From: Ifrita kowaldi
Taxonomy: Eukaryota; Chordata; Aves; Passeriformes; Cinclosomatidae
Direction of reading: 5' to 3'
Assembly: GCA_013398055.1 (NCBI GenBank)
Contig: VZRS01007392.1
Coordinates: 94,954-158,953, forward strand
DNA length: 64,000 nt
Numbering within the stretch: position 1 is the stretch's first letter; each line of letters starts with the position of its first letter. Below, piece after piece: positions 1 through 12,960 of this stretch. The notes under the pieces were generated by a model, which saw only the letters and a list, made by a program, of their open reading frames with translations, was not told the DNA's origin and did not search any database. Made by a program: the position numbers and the translations under genes.

Positions 1-3000
1 CTCTCTTACCTACAGAGGGTAGCACTAACTGTATATTTTCTCATCTGCAATTAATGCCCTGCCCCAGTGCTGCCACTGTTATTACTATGTGACTATAGAT
101 TTGCAGAACTGGGTAAAGAGCAACAAGCACCAAAAATCATCAAGGCCAAATATTTTCATTCTCCTTGCCCTACGTAAACATGTTTGTTTTCTACTTGGTA
201 ACAAGTACTGAACAAACCTATTATGGACTTGCTGCCAACAAGTGTTATGTTGTCAGAGCAGGACAATAACAATCATAAGTATTTCCATGATGCTGCCTCT
301 ACAGAAATGAGGAAATATTTAAACAGATAAAACACAGAACTGAACGCAGGAGATCTGAGTTCTGTTAGTACCTCTGCTGCAGATATCTTCTGTCACCATA
401 TTTGACTGAGTCACTGTTTGAATGCAGATTTGTCCTTCTGTAAAACAGGAATATTGCCATTTGCAGATGTAGGTATTTTCTGTCACCCATCTTGATGGAA
501 CTCTGACTGGGATGCTGTGAAACTCCATGTACTGAGATATTTTAAGCCTCTTGTCATATAAAAGTGTGCAGGTGAAGCTCCTGTGGAAATTTGATTTAAA
601 TTTATGTCAAAGTTTTTTTAGATGCAGCACTGATTTTCTACTCAGACGCCATGGGTTTGTCTGTGCTTCACACTGACCCTTAATAATGGTTGCAGTTAAA
701 ATAGTGACAACAGCATAACAACAATATTGGTAGGAGTTAAGCTTACTCTGCACTGACATGTAAAATACTGCTGAGTTCAGATAACTAGACTCCATTGCCT
801 TTTTCAGTCACTGAATGGACCATCACACAAACATGGCTTCCATGATTTAGCTATAAATGATCCATTAATCCATATAAGCATAATTTCAAAAGCAGGAGCC
901 TAATGATGATGGTAAGAATGGTAACAGCAACAAGACAGTTAAAAGAAGAAGGACTTGCTTGCCAAGAAGAAATATGAGTGCATTGCTCATAGTCAACAAT
1001 ATCTGCCAAAAAAATGCCAGTACTTTAATTAACTATGCCCTAACTGGAAATGGAGAATTCTCTGTCCCCAGCCATCCAAGCTACCATGGAGTTAAAGCCA
1101 AAAGTAACTATAAAGACAGTGTACAGTCAAGTGGTTGGCACTGTATTTCTCACCAAGGCCTTCATCTCCTGGCTGTAAGAACTGCACACACACTAGATCA
1201 CACCCAAGCTTTGGGGAACCCAGGCAAGGAGGAGAGGACAGACTCTGTCAGAATTTGAACACACTGCCTTGCCACAAGTCTTTGTCGTATGTGGATGATA
1301 AAGCCTCTGTAGATGTTACCTATAAGGTCATAAAGCAAGGGAGTTTGAACTCTGGTAAAATTCTATCAATAATTTCATGAAGAAATTGGTGAGGAGAAAT
1401 ACCTGATACTAAGCACAGCTCTAGGTTAAACATTAGCAAGGAGTGCTGTATCACCTCCGGTGCAAAAATAAATACATTAGAGAGAGCTCCATTTTGTCTG
1501 GAAAAATGGCTGTTATACTCCACACAGAACCAACTGAGCAAGTAATCACTAGCTAAAGTGAAAGTTTTAAACCATCATCAAAGATCTGAATCTTCAGTGG
1601 TTTTGCATGCCCCTCCTTATTTTAGAAGGCTCTGAAATAAAATTCAGAGCAAAATCACCTTATTTTTGTGAACAGCCTCCGGAAAAACAACAAAGAACAT
1701 ACTTGAAAACCTATTTAACATTGTATAGCAAGTGCCCTTCAGGTCCTGCATAACAAGTCAACAGGTAAATTATAATGACAGAGTCATTTTTAAGGGGCAG
1801 ATTTTTGGTGTATTCACTTCGGTGCATTTTTCTTCTTGTCATTTTTTTGAAAAGCCTATTATCCACTATTTTGAGTCTTTTATTTATTTTAGCTTTTCAG
1901 TCTTTTATTTATACAGCAATACAAGCAAATATTTTCTGCATATATCCTGCTCTTGCATAAGACAGGAGCAGCTCTTTTTGTTATGCCTTTCTTGAAATAA
2001 AAAAGAAAAATGTAAAGTATTTAAAAAATCACCCAGTCTCATCCACTGCTGCAGTAACTTTATTGTGTTCACCCAGCTCGATGTTTCCAACAGAAATCTT
2101 GTTAAAATGCAAGCTGGAATAATACATTAATTCCACTAATGGGTAGCTGCGTTTAACTGAAAAAAACAGCCTGACCTAAATTTCCTAAACTGCTCCTGGA
2201 GTAGGGGATAAGTGAGCCATAGTAGCTGAAACAGAAGAATGGAGCTCGGAAGACAATTCTACCCCAGTGTTTTTGCACTCTGTCTTGGTGACTTCAGGCA
2301 AGCCACACAAGCCCTTTTCCCTCTTTCTAAACATCTTCAAACTGTTAATTCAAATTGATGTTTAGTTTCATCACCAAGGTGATGTTAAACATATTAGAAC
2401 CCATGAGCATTGCCTCTCGAGTGAGTCTTCCCATTGTAAAACAAAATTGTGACACGATGGGAAATCTGTCTATCTGCATCTTATGAATTCTAATTTTACT
2501 GTGAAATTACTCTATCATCAAACATACCAGTGTAAGTGGGATCTACCATACACTATCTGTGCTGTATCATACATTGATCTGCCTTGGAGAGTATGACATT
2601 TTGAGTATCAGTCATCTCCTATTGAAATGCACACTTGGTGTAACAATAACTGGTTGAAGTGAGAAAGGTAATCCATCCAATTTTTCTGTGAGAGGAAGAA
2701 TCATAAACTACAAAACTTCTTGTAGGAAACACAAGTATTGGGTGTGAAACTCACATAGTAAGACTGGAAGTCCATGCCAAGTGAGAGGATGAAAGGACAA
2801 TATCCTTGTTACAGGGAAAGACTTTTAAAACTAGGAAGCAGCTACTGCAGACCAAGTTTACTTAGAACAAAGAAATTAAAATAGAGACTTAATGGTCCCA
2901 AAAATGCTGTGTTGAAAAAGGGATTCAGGACTGGCCTGACTCAAAAAACCTTTTGGAATTAATGAAAAAATTAAGGCATGAAATCTGTATGGAGTTTATT

Positions 3001-6000
3001 GCTGTATTCAGATTTGAATTTTTCATTTATATAGGGACAGAATAACTAGGTTTAAGATTTTGTGCGAGCTGTCTGTGTGTGTCATGTCATTTACTATTGC
3101 TTGTCTTTGAAGGGTTAAATTATAAATACAGAATGCCTACTGTGTACTCACTCTGTGGAAGAGTAATTAAGCTATTGGGCAAATAACACCTATCTGAAAG
3201 ACCTGAAGCACTCAGAGCCAAGGTGTCAATTTTTGTGGTAAGGAATCGCAGAACTATGTACCAGAAATATGACATGAATGCAGGAGGAAATCTTTAAAAC
3301 ATAATAGCTCAGCCTAAAACACAAAGCCAAAACCAACAATATTCACTTATCTAGCTACAACTTTGACAGATTTTGCACGTATAAATACTCAACTGAGAAA
3401 ATTTAAAGGGAAAAGTTACAAAGGAAGTAAATGTGTGCTGTAAAAATCTTGAGTTCATATTGCAATCCACCTTGATCTAGTTCCTTGCTGCACTTGGTTA
3501 TACTGTTCTTTTCTTTTTTTTCCCCTGTGTCTTGTTCTATCCAAAGCACCTTAAGTAAAGCAAAGATGGAAAATCTTTTCCCTCCAACATAAAGAAAAAA
3601 TTATTTTAAAAGAAACCAAAATTATTTCCTTGGTATAAATACCAGACCAAAATTTTATCATTCTCCTAGTTTTATTTTAGGCTTCCTACACAGATACTGT
3701 GCATTTGATACATACATGGGTTTAAAAGCCTAATGTAACAGCAAGGACAATAACAGGAGCGGACTTCAGAGACCTGGATAGGCTACAGCTACACTACCAC
3801 AGGTGAACTGGGGAATAGGAACCCAGCACAGGCAAAAGAACCCACTTCCCATAATCATGGGAACAGACTATTCCTATGCAATTAATATTATATGTAGCTT
3901 AGACCAAGGTGAGAATTAATGAGCCTCTTTTCTGGCCAAGGGGAAACTTCTCCTCACATTTACTTCCCACACTAAACGTAAGGTTCTGCACTCATCACGT
4001 CAGACATTCTGCCCTCTGGAGCACAGGGTGCTGCAGGTCCTATCTAGATATGCACACATACATGACAGCTTTTCTGTTGAATTAGCCTGGCTACATTATA
4101 CAGAGTTTATGCAAGCTTTCTTTTTTGTGAATGTTGTATTAGGCTGAGGGAGATCAGCTGCTAGTTTAGAGAAAAAGTTTGAATGAAGCAGGCAGACAGT
4201 ATGTAATTTGGCAGAAAGCCCAGCAGTACAAAATTAATACACCCAAATACTTTTACCTCATTTAAATTGCTGGAGTGAGATTATCCCAGCTCAGCACTTT
4301 AAATCCTATAGCCAAAAATTTTTTGATGTGGAATTAGTGCCCTATTGTTAGATTGACTGTGGCCACAAATTTATTCAGCTATTATCTTTTCTTCTCTGGG
4401 CTGCTGGCTCAATGTAGAGCTGGAGGGTGACCACCACCTCAGCATATCTACACACATTGAAGTGTCTACTCTAAGGCAACCAGTGTTTCTTGTGGGGTTG
4501 TTTGGTTGGGGTTTTTTTTGAGAGGAGCCTTTCATTTGTCTCAGCTTATCATAGGGTTTTGCTGAATCTCAGGTGCTGCCAATATTCCTGCTAATGTCTA
4601 AAGAAGGGGAGAAGTTGTGTGTGTAACAATAAACAATGATTTTGTGCTGCTAATTGACTTGAGCATTGCTTTCTGTAAGTGCAACCTATTCCCATAAAAG
4701 CTTTAGTCCCCTACTTCTCAGCAGAGCGACCAACTCAGGTGGGGCACCTGATTAGGTTAAGAGCTAACCCCCTAGAACATTTGAAACTAACCTAGGCGAG
4801 CCCATGCACTTGTCTGTAGCACTAAAGTTCCCCAAGGTGTTCCAAAAGCACAGTTAGAAAACTAAACTTTCTATAAGGCTTGGCAAAAGTTCGTCAAATT
4901 GTTGCTAGTGATCTTTTTTTTTAATCTTTCTTCCAGATGGCTAAAGTATCATCACTCTCCCAAGACTGATTATGCCATAGATGAAACTTTGCTATTTTTG
5001 ACCATAAATTCATTGTAAAGAAGATTATTTTAGTCTTGTACAACTCCAGGTGTACTGTCTGTGATTAAAATAGCATTGATAACAATAATAATCATTCAGC
5101 AGCATGGAGAGAAGTCTGTTCCTACCAGAGAAAAGTCAGGAAAGTAGGAAAAAGAAAGCTGATAATAGTTGGATTTATTAAATCCACTCAGATTTACTGG
5201 ATGCAAAAAGATGCTGCCCTGTACTGTACTCAGACAGCTAGCAAGTCAGATGGAGACGGACTGCCAGACGCAATCAGCCGCAGTGGAATCAGACCCAACA
5301 ACCTGACTTTTCTTTTTTCTTTGCCTTCTCCTCAACATTAGCCAAACTTTTCAGAGTCACTAATATCTGCAATCTTCCCCAGCCCAATGTGGGCAAAGTT
5401 TAAATTTGTCATAGCTTTATTAACAATTAATTTAAGAGGAGAACTATATCGTTAGTTCAGTCAAGTAATAAACACATAACACTAGGAAAATTGTTTTGTT
5501 AAAGAGGTATTAACCTTATTTCCTTAGGGAATTTTATTTATAAAAGTCATCTTTGATTGAACTTGATAGCCATCTCACAGTAGGAGAACTGCCAGTGTGA
5601 GATGCAAATCATGCAGGAGCACAGAAGTTTTAAGGAATATATTAGAACACGTAGGGCATTACTGCTTAGTTGCTAGTTTATATGGATAAGTGAATCTTGC
5701 AGAGTTCACAATTTTGAAAAATCTACCAAGCTGATGGCCTGGCTGTGCCATTCCATCTACACTTAACACTTCCACAGACTTCACTAGTCTCTACTGCTCC
5801 CTTAAGTTTCACACGTAGTGTCTATACCATGAAGTCTTTCACCAACAAGGGAAGCATGTCCACCTCTACAGTTTCCAACTTCAGGGCAGTTTAACAGTGA
5901 GAAATAGAATTTTCCAGTTCTTAAGCCCCATTAAGGCTCTGGTTCTGCAGTGCGTTACCCACACAGAGAATCACTGAATCCAGTGTGTTCTCTATGGATA

Positions 6001-8166
6001 TCAGCACACGCTCTGAAACCATTTTTAACGAGAGAATAAGTTGTAGCAGAACTGGCAATGCTCCTATCACAACCTGTCAGCTACATAGCAAAGAAAAAAT
6101 TTGTTGATTAAAACCCATTTTGCAACAATGTAATTAAACTCAGTTCTTAGCTTGAAGAAAACATATATTCAAGACTTCGAAGTTTTGAATTACTTGTTTT
6201 GCATGCCACGTTGACTTCATGACCATGCATTTCCTAGTAATAAATTATAAGAATATTTAAGTAAAAGTGTACCAACATTCTCTTTTTCCCTGACTCAGAC
6301 TAAAGAAATGTCAAAAGAGTTGGTGCAAACGGTCAACACGAGACTGACCCAATGACAGAGTTTTGGAGTGGTTCTGGTTTCACCCAGATTATTCAGCTTT
6401 GCCTTCTAAGATAAGTATGAAAGGACCCTACCTTATTTAAAAGTAAATATGTGGATGCTACCAAACCAAACCAATCCAAAACAGGGTTTCATCCCTCATT
6501 TGTAATTAGAATGCATAGGTTGGTGTTAAAAGTCTGATTAAACAAAAATTTAATGTTTTGCATCTACTGAATTGCTGTAAGATTTATAAAGCTTTGTCAT
6601 TGTGTCCTACATTGCAATAATAGACAGATTAGACCTGAAGACAGGAATTTTCCAATTAAGACAAGCAATTGGTAACCTTAAAGGAAAGGTAAAACATTTG
6701 ATTTCCTGCATCACCTCCTTACTGACAATAAAAAGAGTGAACGGGAAGAGACAATTACTCTTTTCTGAACTACCTAAGAAACAGATTGTGCACAGCAGTT
6801 GCACTGGATGGCTCTGGCAACCACCTTCACTTGTAAGAAAAATATATACCTTTCAGATTTTGGCAGGGTATACCAGCCTTGGGGTACATTGTAAAGGCTA
6901 ATCAGCCGGTCTGACAGGGAGCTGAGATGTTAAATCAGCTAAGAAGGATACTTATTAAGTATAATCTTAGTAATACATTTTCTTACTTCATCTATTTGTA
7001 ATTTTATTCTATTATTTCTAATGTGCATTATTTCCTAGCTAACTGTAGGTTTTTATCCTTAAACCTTTTCAAAGGATTTAAGGATCTGACAAACTACAAA
7101 GCACGTCAGTTCTTTATCCCTGAAGTCAGACAGCTGAAATACTCTTTGTTGTGTGCCATATCTCAATACCTTTATCCATGTTTTCCAAAGAGTATCAGAG
7201 TGCTGGACTTCTAATTTTGCCTAGCTGAGAAAAGACAGTTTTAAGGGCAAGTGAAAGAAACCTCACTGATGGCCTGTGTAAGATAAATGTTTCCTCATTC
7301 TCGCAAAGAGTTTTGGAAACTGTCTAAACTTCAGGGTCCTTTTACCATTATAGAACATAGTATATATTATAAAATTCAGTAGTATGTAGCTACTTCCTGG
7401 AAAAACAATTACAAAGCATTTTGTGTTTAATAATCTATTGTTTACTGATTGCTTTGAACAGCTGTTTTAAAAGCAATACTGAAATTACTGTACTAATGTG
7501 ACAAAGTTGCTGCTGGGATTTTTTGTGATCAGAGTGCCCTTTATTCCTCCATTATTAGCAACAGCTGCAAGTACCAACACAGGCATTTTGCTTCATAACA
7601 ATAATCACAATAAGGTACATTTAACATCTTCCCCTCAGTGAAATTTGAAGTCTTGCTCACAAACACATTCTTGTCATGAACTCTTTCTCTTCCTCACTAG
7701 CCACAGTTAGGATCAGTGTAAGAACCTCTGCTGACAGGGCCTGCGTGAAATTATGTCCTTTGGTCTCCCTCACACACCTGCATGCAAGACGTTTGTATCA
7801 GTGTGCTGTGGAGCAGCACGAGGCAGTTCCTCATCCATTCGCCTGTCTGAAGCTGCATCAATGTGACATCTCAGCCTCCTGAAACATATGTCTCTATGCC
7901 TTTTGCTTCTTTCTTTGATAATGCTGATGAAGTATCTTTCTTGTAAGTGCATTGGAATAAAAACGAAACAGAGGAGAGAATGTGGCAGTTCAAAGGTACA
8001 GCACAGCTGGATACTTTTGTCCTTGTAGGGAAGGCAGAGAGCAGAGATGTGCTTGTCCTTGCTTTCCCGCAGATCTCAAGCAAAGCTTAAGGTGAAAAGA
8101 AAGAGTGAGAAAAAGTAGCAGTTTACAGGGGCCAGGACACTCCCATTACCAGATTCAAGTGTTATT
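1..8166. other. Intergenic, no gene recognised
   Basis: AT-rich unique sequence with short T- and A-runs. All ORFs are under 100 codons, overlap each other on both strands and carry no recognisable domain. No CR1, SINE, LTR or RNA gene was recognised. Confidence 0.7.
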
Positions 8167-8576
8167 TGTCAGGGTACACCATGTGGTGATAGAGAGATAG
8201 GCCCTGAAGGCCAGAGAGAGAGCCTCTTTCCTGGGCCCAGAGGTGACCCTGGGACTGTATCCAGGTCACCGGGCATGGGCGGAGAGAGGATTGAGAGTTT
8301 GTGGACAGGGTTGGACCTGTGAGAGGTGATGATTGTAGTTTGTGACCTTATAGGGTATTGTTTACCTGTTACCATAATAGGCAAAATCTGGGCACTACCC
8401 CAGATGATTGGGGAACACTGTGGTGAACATCTTTCCTGTTTATATGATGTTATATCCTGTTAGGGGCTAGTATTTGGGGGAAATAAACGACTTTGCATTT
8501 CCCTTTTGTCTGTGGAGTCCATGCCCATGCGCAATCACTGCATATTCTTCTTCAATATCTTAATTCCGGCCATACA
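8167..8576 (+). mobile_element. Probable solo LTR of an endogenous retrovirus
   Basis: The block starts TGTCAGGG and can end CATACA, giving TG...CA borders about 410 bp apart. An AATAAA lies at 8482-8487, followed by a short segment leading to tttgtctgtggagtccatgc, as in an LTR R-U5 region. Base composition differs from the AT-rich flanks. No internal retroviral coding sequence is adjacent. A clean target-site duplication was not found, so the borders are approximate. No retroviral protein is encoded here. Confidence 0.55.
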
Positions 8577-9059
8577 AAAATAAATCACAGAACTTGTTTT
8601 ACATTAATTTGAGCAACACATTTTTTAATCTGTGTTTTTCAATCTTGATAAGCAGTTTATTACAAAATACTCATACTAGGTTGCATTTGCCATAGAAAAT
8701 GTTGTAAAGGAGATGTACAGAGAACTGGAATTACTAAGACCGAGGTCTTTCTCTTCTCTTCCATTAGCTCCCAACCAGCAGCCTTCTCTGGCTCACGCTA
8801 AATGAAAACAGAGAAGGGGTGACTTTAGAGACTCGCAAGTGGCTTTTGCTACCTAACTCACTGGCAGAAAGTCACAATACGTATCAGCAGGAACACAAGC
8901 AGAAAGACAAAAGGGGGAGAAAGCATGCATCAGATGACTGGAGAGGCACATCAAGGAGAGAAAAGAAAGAGAAATAATTGCTGGGAAGTTTTCTTAGTGC
9001 GTTTCCAACTTAGACACATGCATGGAGCTACTGAAGACAGAGATGACAACCAATAATAA

Positions 9060-9560
9060 TGCTTTGCTAGAGAGGCAGGTCTAGGTCAGGGCTGCGTTCA
9101 TGCTGGTCAGATCTGATTGACTGTGACAAACAGTGCTGAGTAATTGCTCTAATCACTCCGGTAGGCATTGTACCTTGGCCCAACAAAAGGATGATGCAAT
9201 AGCAGCTTCAGAAGCCTGCTGGCCCTTCAACCTGACATCTCTGACAGCAGCGCATTTGTTTTAATGGGAGGGTTATTTGGAGTTGCTGCCGTTCAACAGG
9301 GGAAAGCCCAATGAGTATTCCTAAGTTGGCCAGAGATAAGGGCCTCATTAAAGTGCTCAGGAGTACTTATTTGCAGGTTGACTTGCTGTGATGATCAGTT
9401 GGTGGAAAGCTATAACAACGAGAAGCACAAAAACATGTCATAGAGCATTGGCTGCAGGTTTGTGTCTCTCAAGAGCAGCAAACAATTAGGGCGGTGCATC
9501 GTCAAAACTTTCACATCAACAAAGCAACACATTTGTTTTAAATGAGACAAAGTCAAATCT
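9060..9560. promoter_or_regulatory. Candidate conserved regulatory element
   Basis: About 500 bp of non-repetitive sequence carries dense developmental-factor motifs: a PBX/MEIS-like TGATTGACTG at 9114-9123, a SOX-like AACAAAAG at 9182, AACAAT at 9481-9486, AACAAAG at 9518-9524, and TAATTG at 9141. No ORF or repeat explains it. Conservation cannot be tested here. Confidence 0.3.
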
Positions 9561-11013
9561 ACTTAAAGGAAACCAGAACTGGAACATTCTTCTGATGTGC
9601 AAGCCACTTCAGGACGCCAGACTGTTTGAGAAAAGTAGTGGGTGAAAGATCCCATGAGGAATCTCTAGTTCCTTCCTGTAATTCCTGTTTTTTTCCTCCT
9701 TCACGTCAAATAAGTCTGTGCTTATAGCAACAAAGTTTTGTGAAATCTGGGCTCCCTTCTAAAGCAGATGAAGCAGCCTGAGATATCTCCATCTTCCCTG
9801 TTACGGGATGTCTTAAGAATAACTGCTGTGTAGAAAGGAGCAATCTCTGTTTGCCTGGTTATAAACAGGCAAATGATGCTTCATTTCTTAAGCTCTTCAG
9901 CCATTCCACTTTCCTAATTGTTTGCTGTGTCTGGAAGCCGGGTGTGTTCCGGGCTCTCCTTGTTCAGAGCAAATCTGATGCACGCATTAAGAGCCCGAGA
10001 TGAACTTGAGTATCTGGTTTGCTCACTGCCACAAGAGCATCTGCCTCACAAACAGTATGCACTGCATGATTTTATTGCCCACTCTGTCAGTATCAAAAGC
10101 AAACACTGCTTGCTGGGATGCACTCCCAAGTATCTCATCTGTAAGTACTAAGTGAATTGTCATTGAAATCTACAGCATAGCCTTCTATTACGAGAGCTAA
10201 AATGTTTAACACATGGGTGAGTCCCCTCTGGGGGACTAACACTTGGCAGAGCTGGCCTCCCTTAATAACGTGTTGTTCTCCAGTGGAATGACTACTATAG
10301 ATAATACTAAGTGGATGTAAGTGAAAAGCATGCTGGTAAATACTTGGTTTATTTTTACTTACTTCTGTGTGTGTGCACACATGCAGCAGCGTGTGTCGGT
10401 AGGGAGTTCAGGCTGCTTGACCTTCAGAAAATAGGTGGAGCTGCAAATTCAGCAGCACAGTTGTTTGCACTGCTTTAAGCATTCATTTCCCTGTAATGGA
10501 GGAATTCCAGAGCTGACCCTCAGGGCAAGTTTATATCACCTAGCTGCTGCCGGGCAGTGGGAGCTGTGATTCAACTTATATTTAAAATGCATTTTTGTCT
10601 TAATTATTTGCTGTTAACTTAGGTTGTCAGCATTTTGCAGGAGTGTGTGCATGTGGATGTGCAAGCGATAGTGTGTGTGTGAGAGAAAAGAGGAAGACTT
10701 AGAGTGTGACTGAGCATCAGCCCATTTAACGAGGGTTGTGGCTTCCTACTTGGTGACCAGTGCACAGGAAAGCCATGATGTGCTTGGGAACGTAGCCACA
10801 TTTGCCTTCTCTTAGAAATTTTATCCAGGAAAGATGAATTTGAACAGATTGGCCTACCCTGACTAGAGCTATAAATGATGACTTGGAAGTCTGGAGAATA
10901 ACCTGCAGGATCATTTTAATAATATGACAGCAAAGGCAGTGCTTGAGTGTCACACTTATAAAGGGATGCAGTTTTAGCCCTTGCTTTCTTCAAGGGTGAC
11001 ATAAATGTCTTCA

Positions 11014-11039
11014 TTAAATTAAATTTAAATTAAATTAAA
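11014..11039 (+). repeat. AAATT-type simple repeat
   Basis: A short run of AAATT units with alternating register (ttaaattaaatttaaattaa). A microsatellite-like tract. Confidence 0.8.
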
Positions 11040-12539
11040 GGTTTATCACCCAAAATTTATCCTATTGGGGTAGTGAACTCTTACCATGGCTCATCATTGA
11101 AGCTCTTGGGCCACTGAAACCTCTCCTGAGCTAACTTTTGAAACATTGCTATTCTTGTATCCAGCTCCACTTAATTTTATTCAGGGTTACATGAGACAAG
11201 GTTTGGAATATTGGAAAAATATAAAAATTACATAGCTGCTGTCATTCATTGATGTAAAAGGTAATTTATTTCGACTTATTGGTCCTATTTTTTTCCTCTT
11301 GTCATGCCAGTATTAATAAGTGATTCTGCTTGCTTCCTTCAAGGTTGCCAGTTATATCCACAGTTGGTGCCCATAGATGCAGCTTCAGTGGCTTTGATTT
11401 GCAAAGCCGTGGATTTGGCCCACGTTCTCAGTGGACCAATTCCAGATATACATGAAGGTTAGAATCCAACCCAACAGGTATCCACAATGGTTACAGTTTT
11501 AATTGTGGGAATTACTTGGGTAGGGACATTACACTGAAATTTGATTATAGCTGCTTCGACAAGTGTAACACTCTGTAGGAAAATCAATCCTGTTTCTGTA
11601 ATGAAGAAAAACAAGTCATTTTCAAAAGGAAATATGATTATACATTCACAGCTTAGGTTGAAGAAACAGAAGGCAGCTTAATACAGTGCAGGCTTGCTCA
11701 GAGGGAATATCCACTCGCTGAGGCCAGCATAACAAGATTGGATTCCAGTTTAATGTGGTTGTGACTCAAATCCCTTTGGAGAGTTTGTTTGACAATCTGA
11801 CAAAGTTATCTCAAGAAAAATAGGTTAAAAAACATAAACTTGACTTCAGTAACTGCATTTCCTCTTCAGCATGTAGAGTATTTCGCCTGGAGGCCCCTGC
11901 AGCCCGAAGCCCCATAGGTAATACCACTTTGTGCCTTTACATAAACCAAAATGTTTTAGCAGGCATTTTGCTCCAAGAAAAGGTTTGCCATGTGATCTTA
12001 AACTAGGGAAATAAGGTCCTTCTGATCTCTCTATATGAAAAAGAGACTATGAAGAAGAAGTGTAACTGTTGTTACTGCAAGGACATGGGCTCATTTACAG
12101 TAATTTCTAACCACTGTTTTAGTTATATTTGAGTAGATGCCTAGTTCCCTCATGATGCATTTCGGAAATCCCTGTTCAAAGTTGAATCCTCACACTTAGT
12201 GTCAAAGCAGAATGTGCTAAGTGAAAGTGAATGCACAGCACTGCTCTGCTTCCACAGATGGGAAATGGAGGCCCAGAGAAATGTGCCATGTTGCCTTTGG
12301 GGCTAATTGCTTAGTCACTTGCAGAGTCGAGTCACTCCCACACTCTGTCTTCAGGCACAGCCACAGAGTCACAATGGCAGTAATTGGAGCCTTCAAGATA
12401 TTACAACCTCTAACTATTCATTACTGTCCTCACTTGTCATTTACCATCTTTCAGCTGGTGGTTACCAACTCACAGTTGAGCCACCAGAACAGATTATGTA
12501 AATCCTAAAGATTCAAAGCCTAATCAGTCTTCTCAAGTC

Positions 12540-12960
12540 ACCTTCCTGTCCTATGAGGAAAAACTGAGGCAGTTGAGTTTGCACCACCTGGAGGAAAGAA
12601 GGCTCCACGGAGACCTTATTCTGGACTTTCAGTATATAAAGGGGGCCTGTAAGAAACAGGGAGACAGACTTTTCAGTAGGGCCTGTTCCAATAGGACAAG
12701 GACTAGTGGTTTTAAATTGAAAGAGGGTCAGTTTAGATTAGATAAAAGGAAGAAATCTTTTATGATGTGGTTGGTGAAGCCCTGGAACCATCTGCCCAGA
12801 GAGATGGTGGATGCCCCTCCTCTGGAAATATTGAAGGCCAAGTTGGACAGGACTCTGAGCTACCCGATCTAGTTGAAGATGCTGCTGGTTATTGGAAGGA
12901 GGTTGGACTACATCACATTTAATGGACCCTTCTAACCTGAACTAGTCTATAATTCTACTG
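12540..12960 (+). mobile_element. CR1 LINE 3' fragment (sense)
   Basis: A 99-codon open remnant (12573-12872) carries the CR1 ORF2 C-terminal pattern, including LFSRACSNRTRTSGFKLKEG (12670-12729) and WNHLPREMVDAPPLEILKAK (12783-12842). The 3' UTR ends with ggacccttctaacctgaact and degenerated terminal repeats (tctataattctac). It is 5'-truncated. The frame is unusually intact, suggesting a younger copy than its neighbours or a chance survival. Confidence 0.9.
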
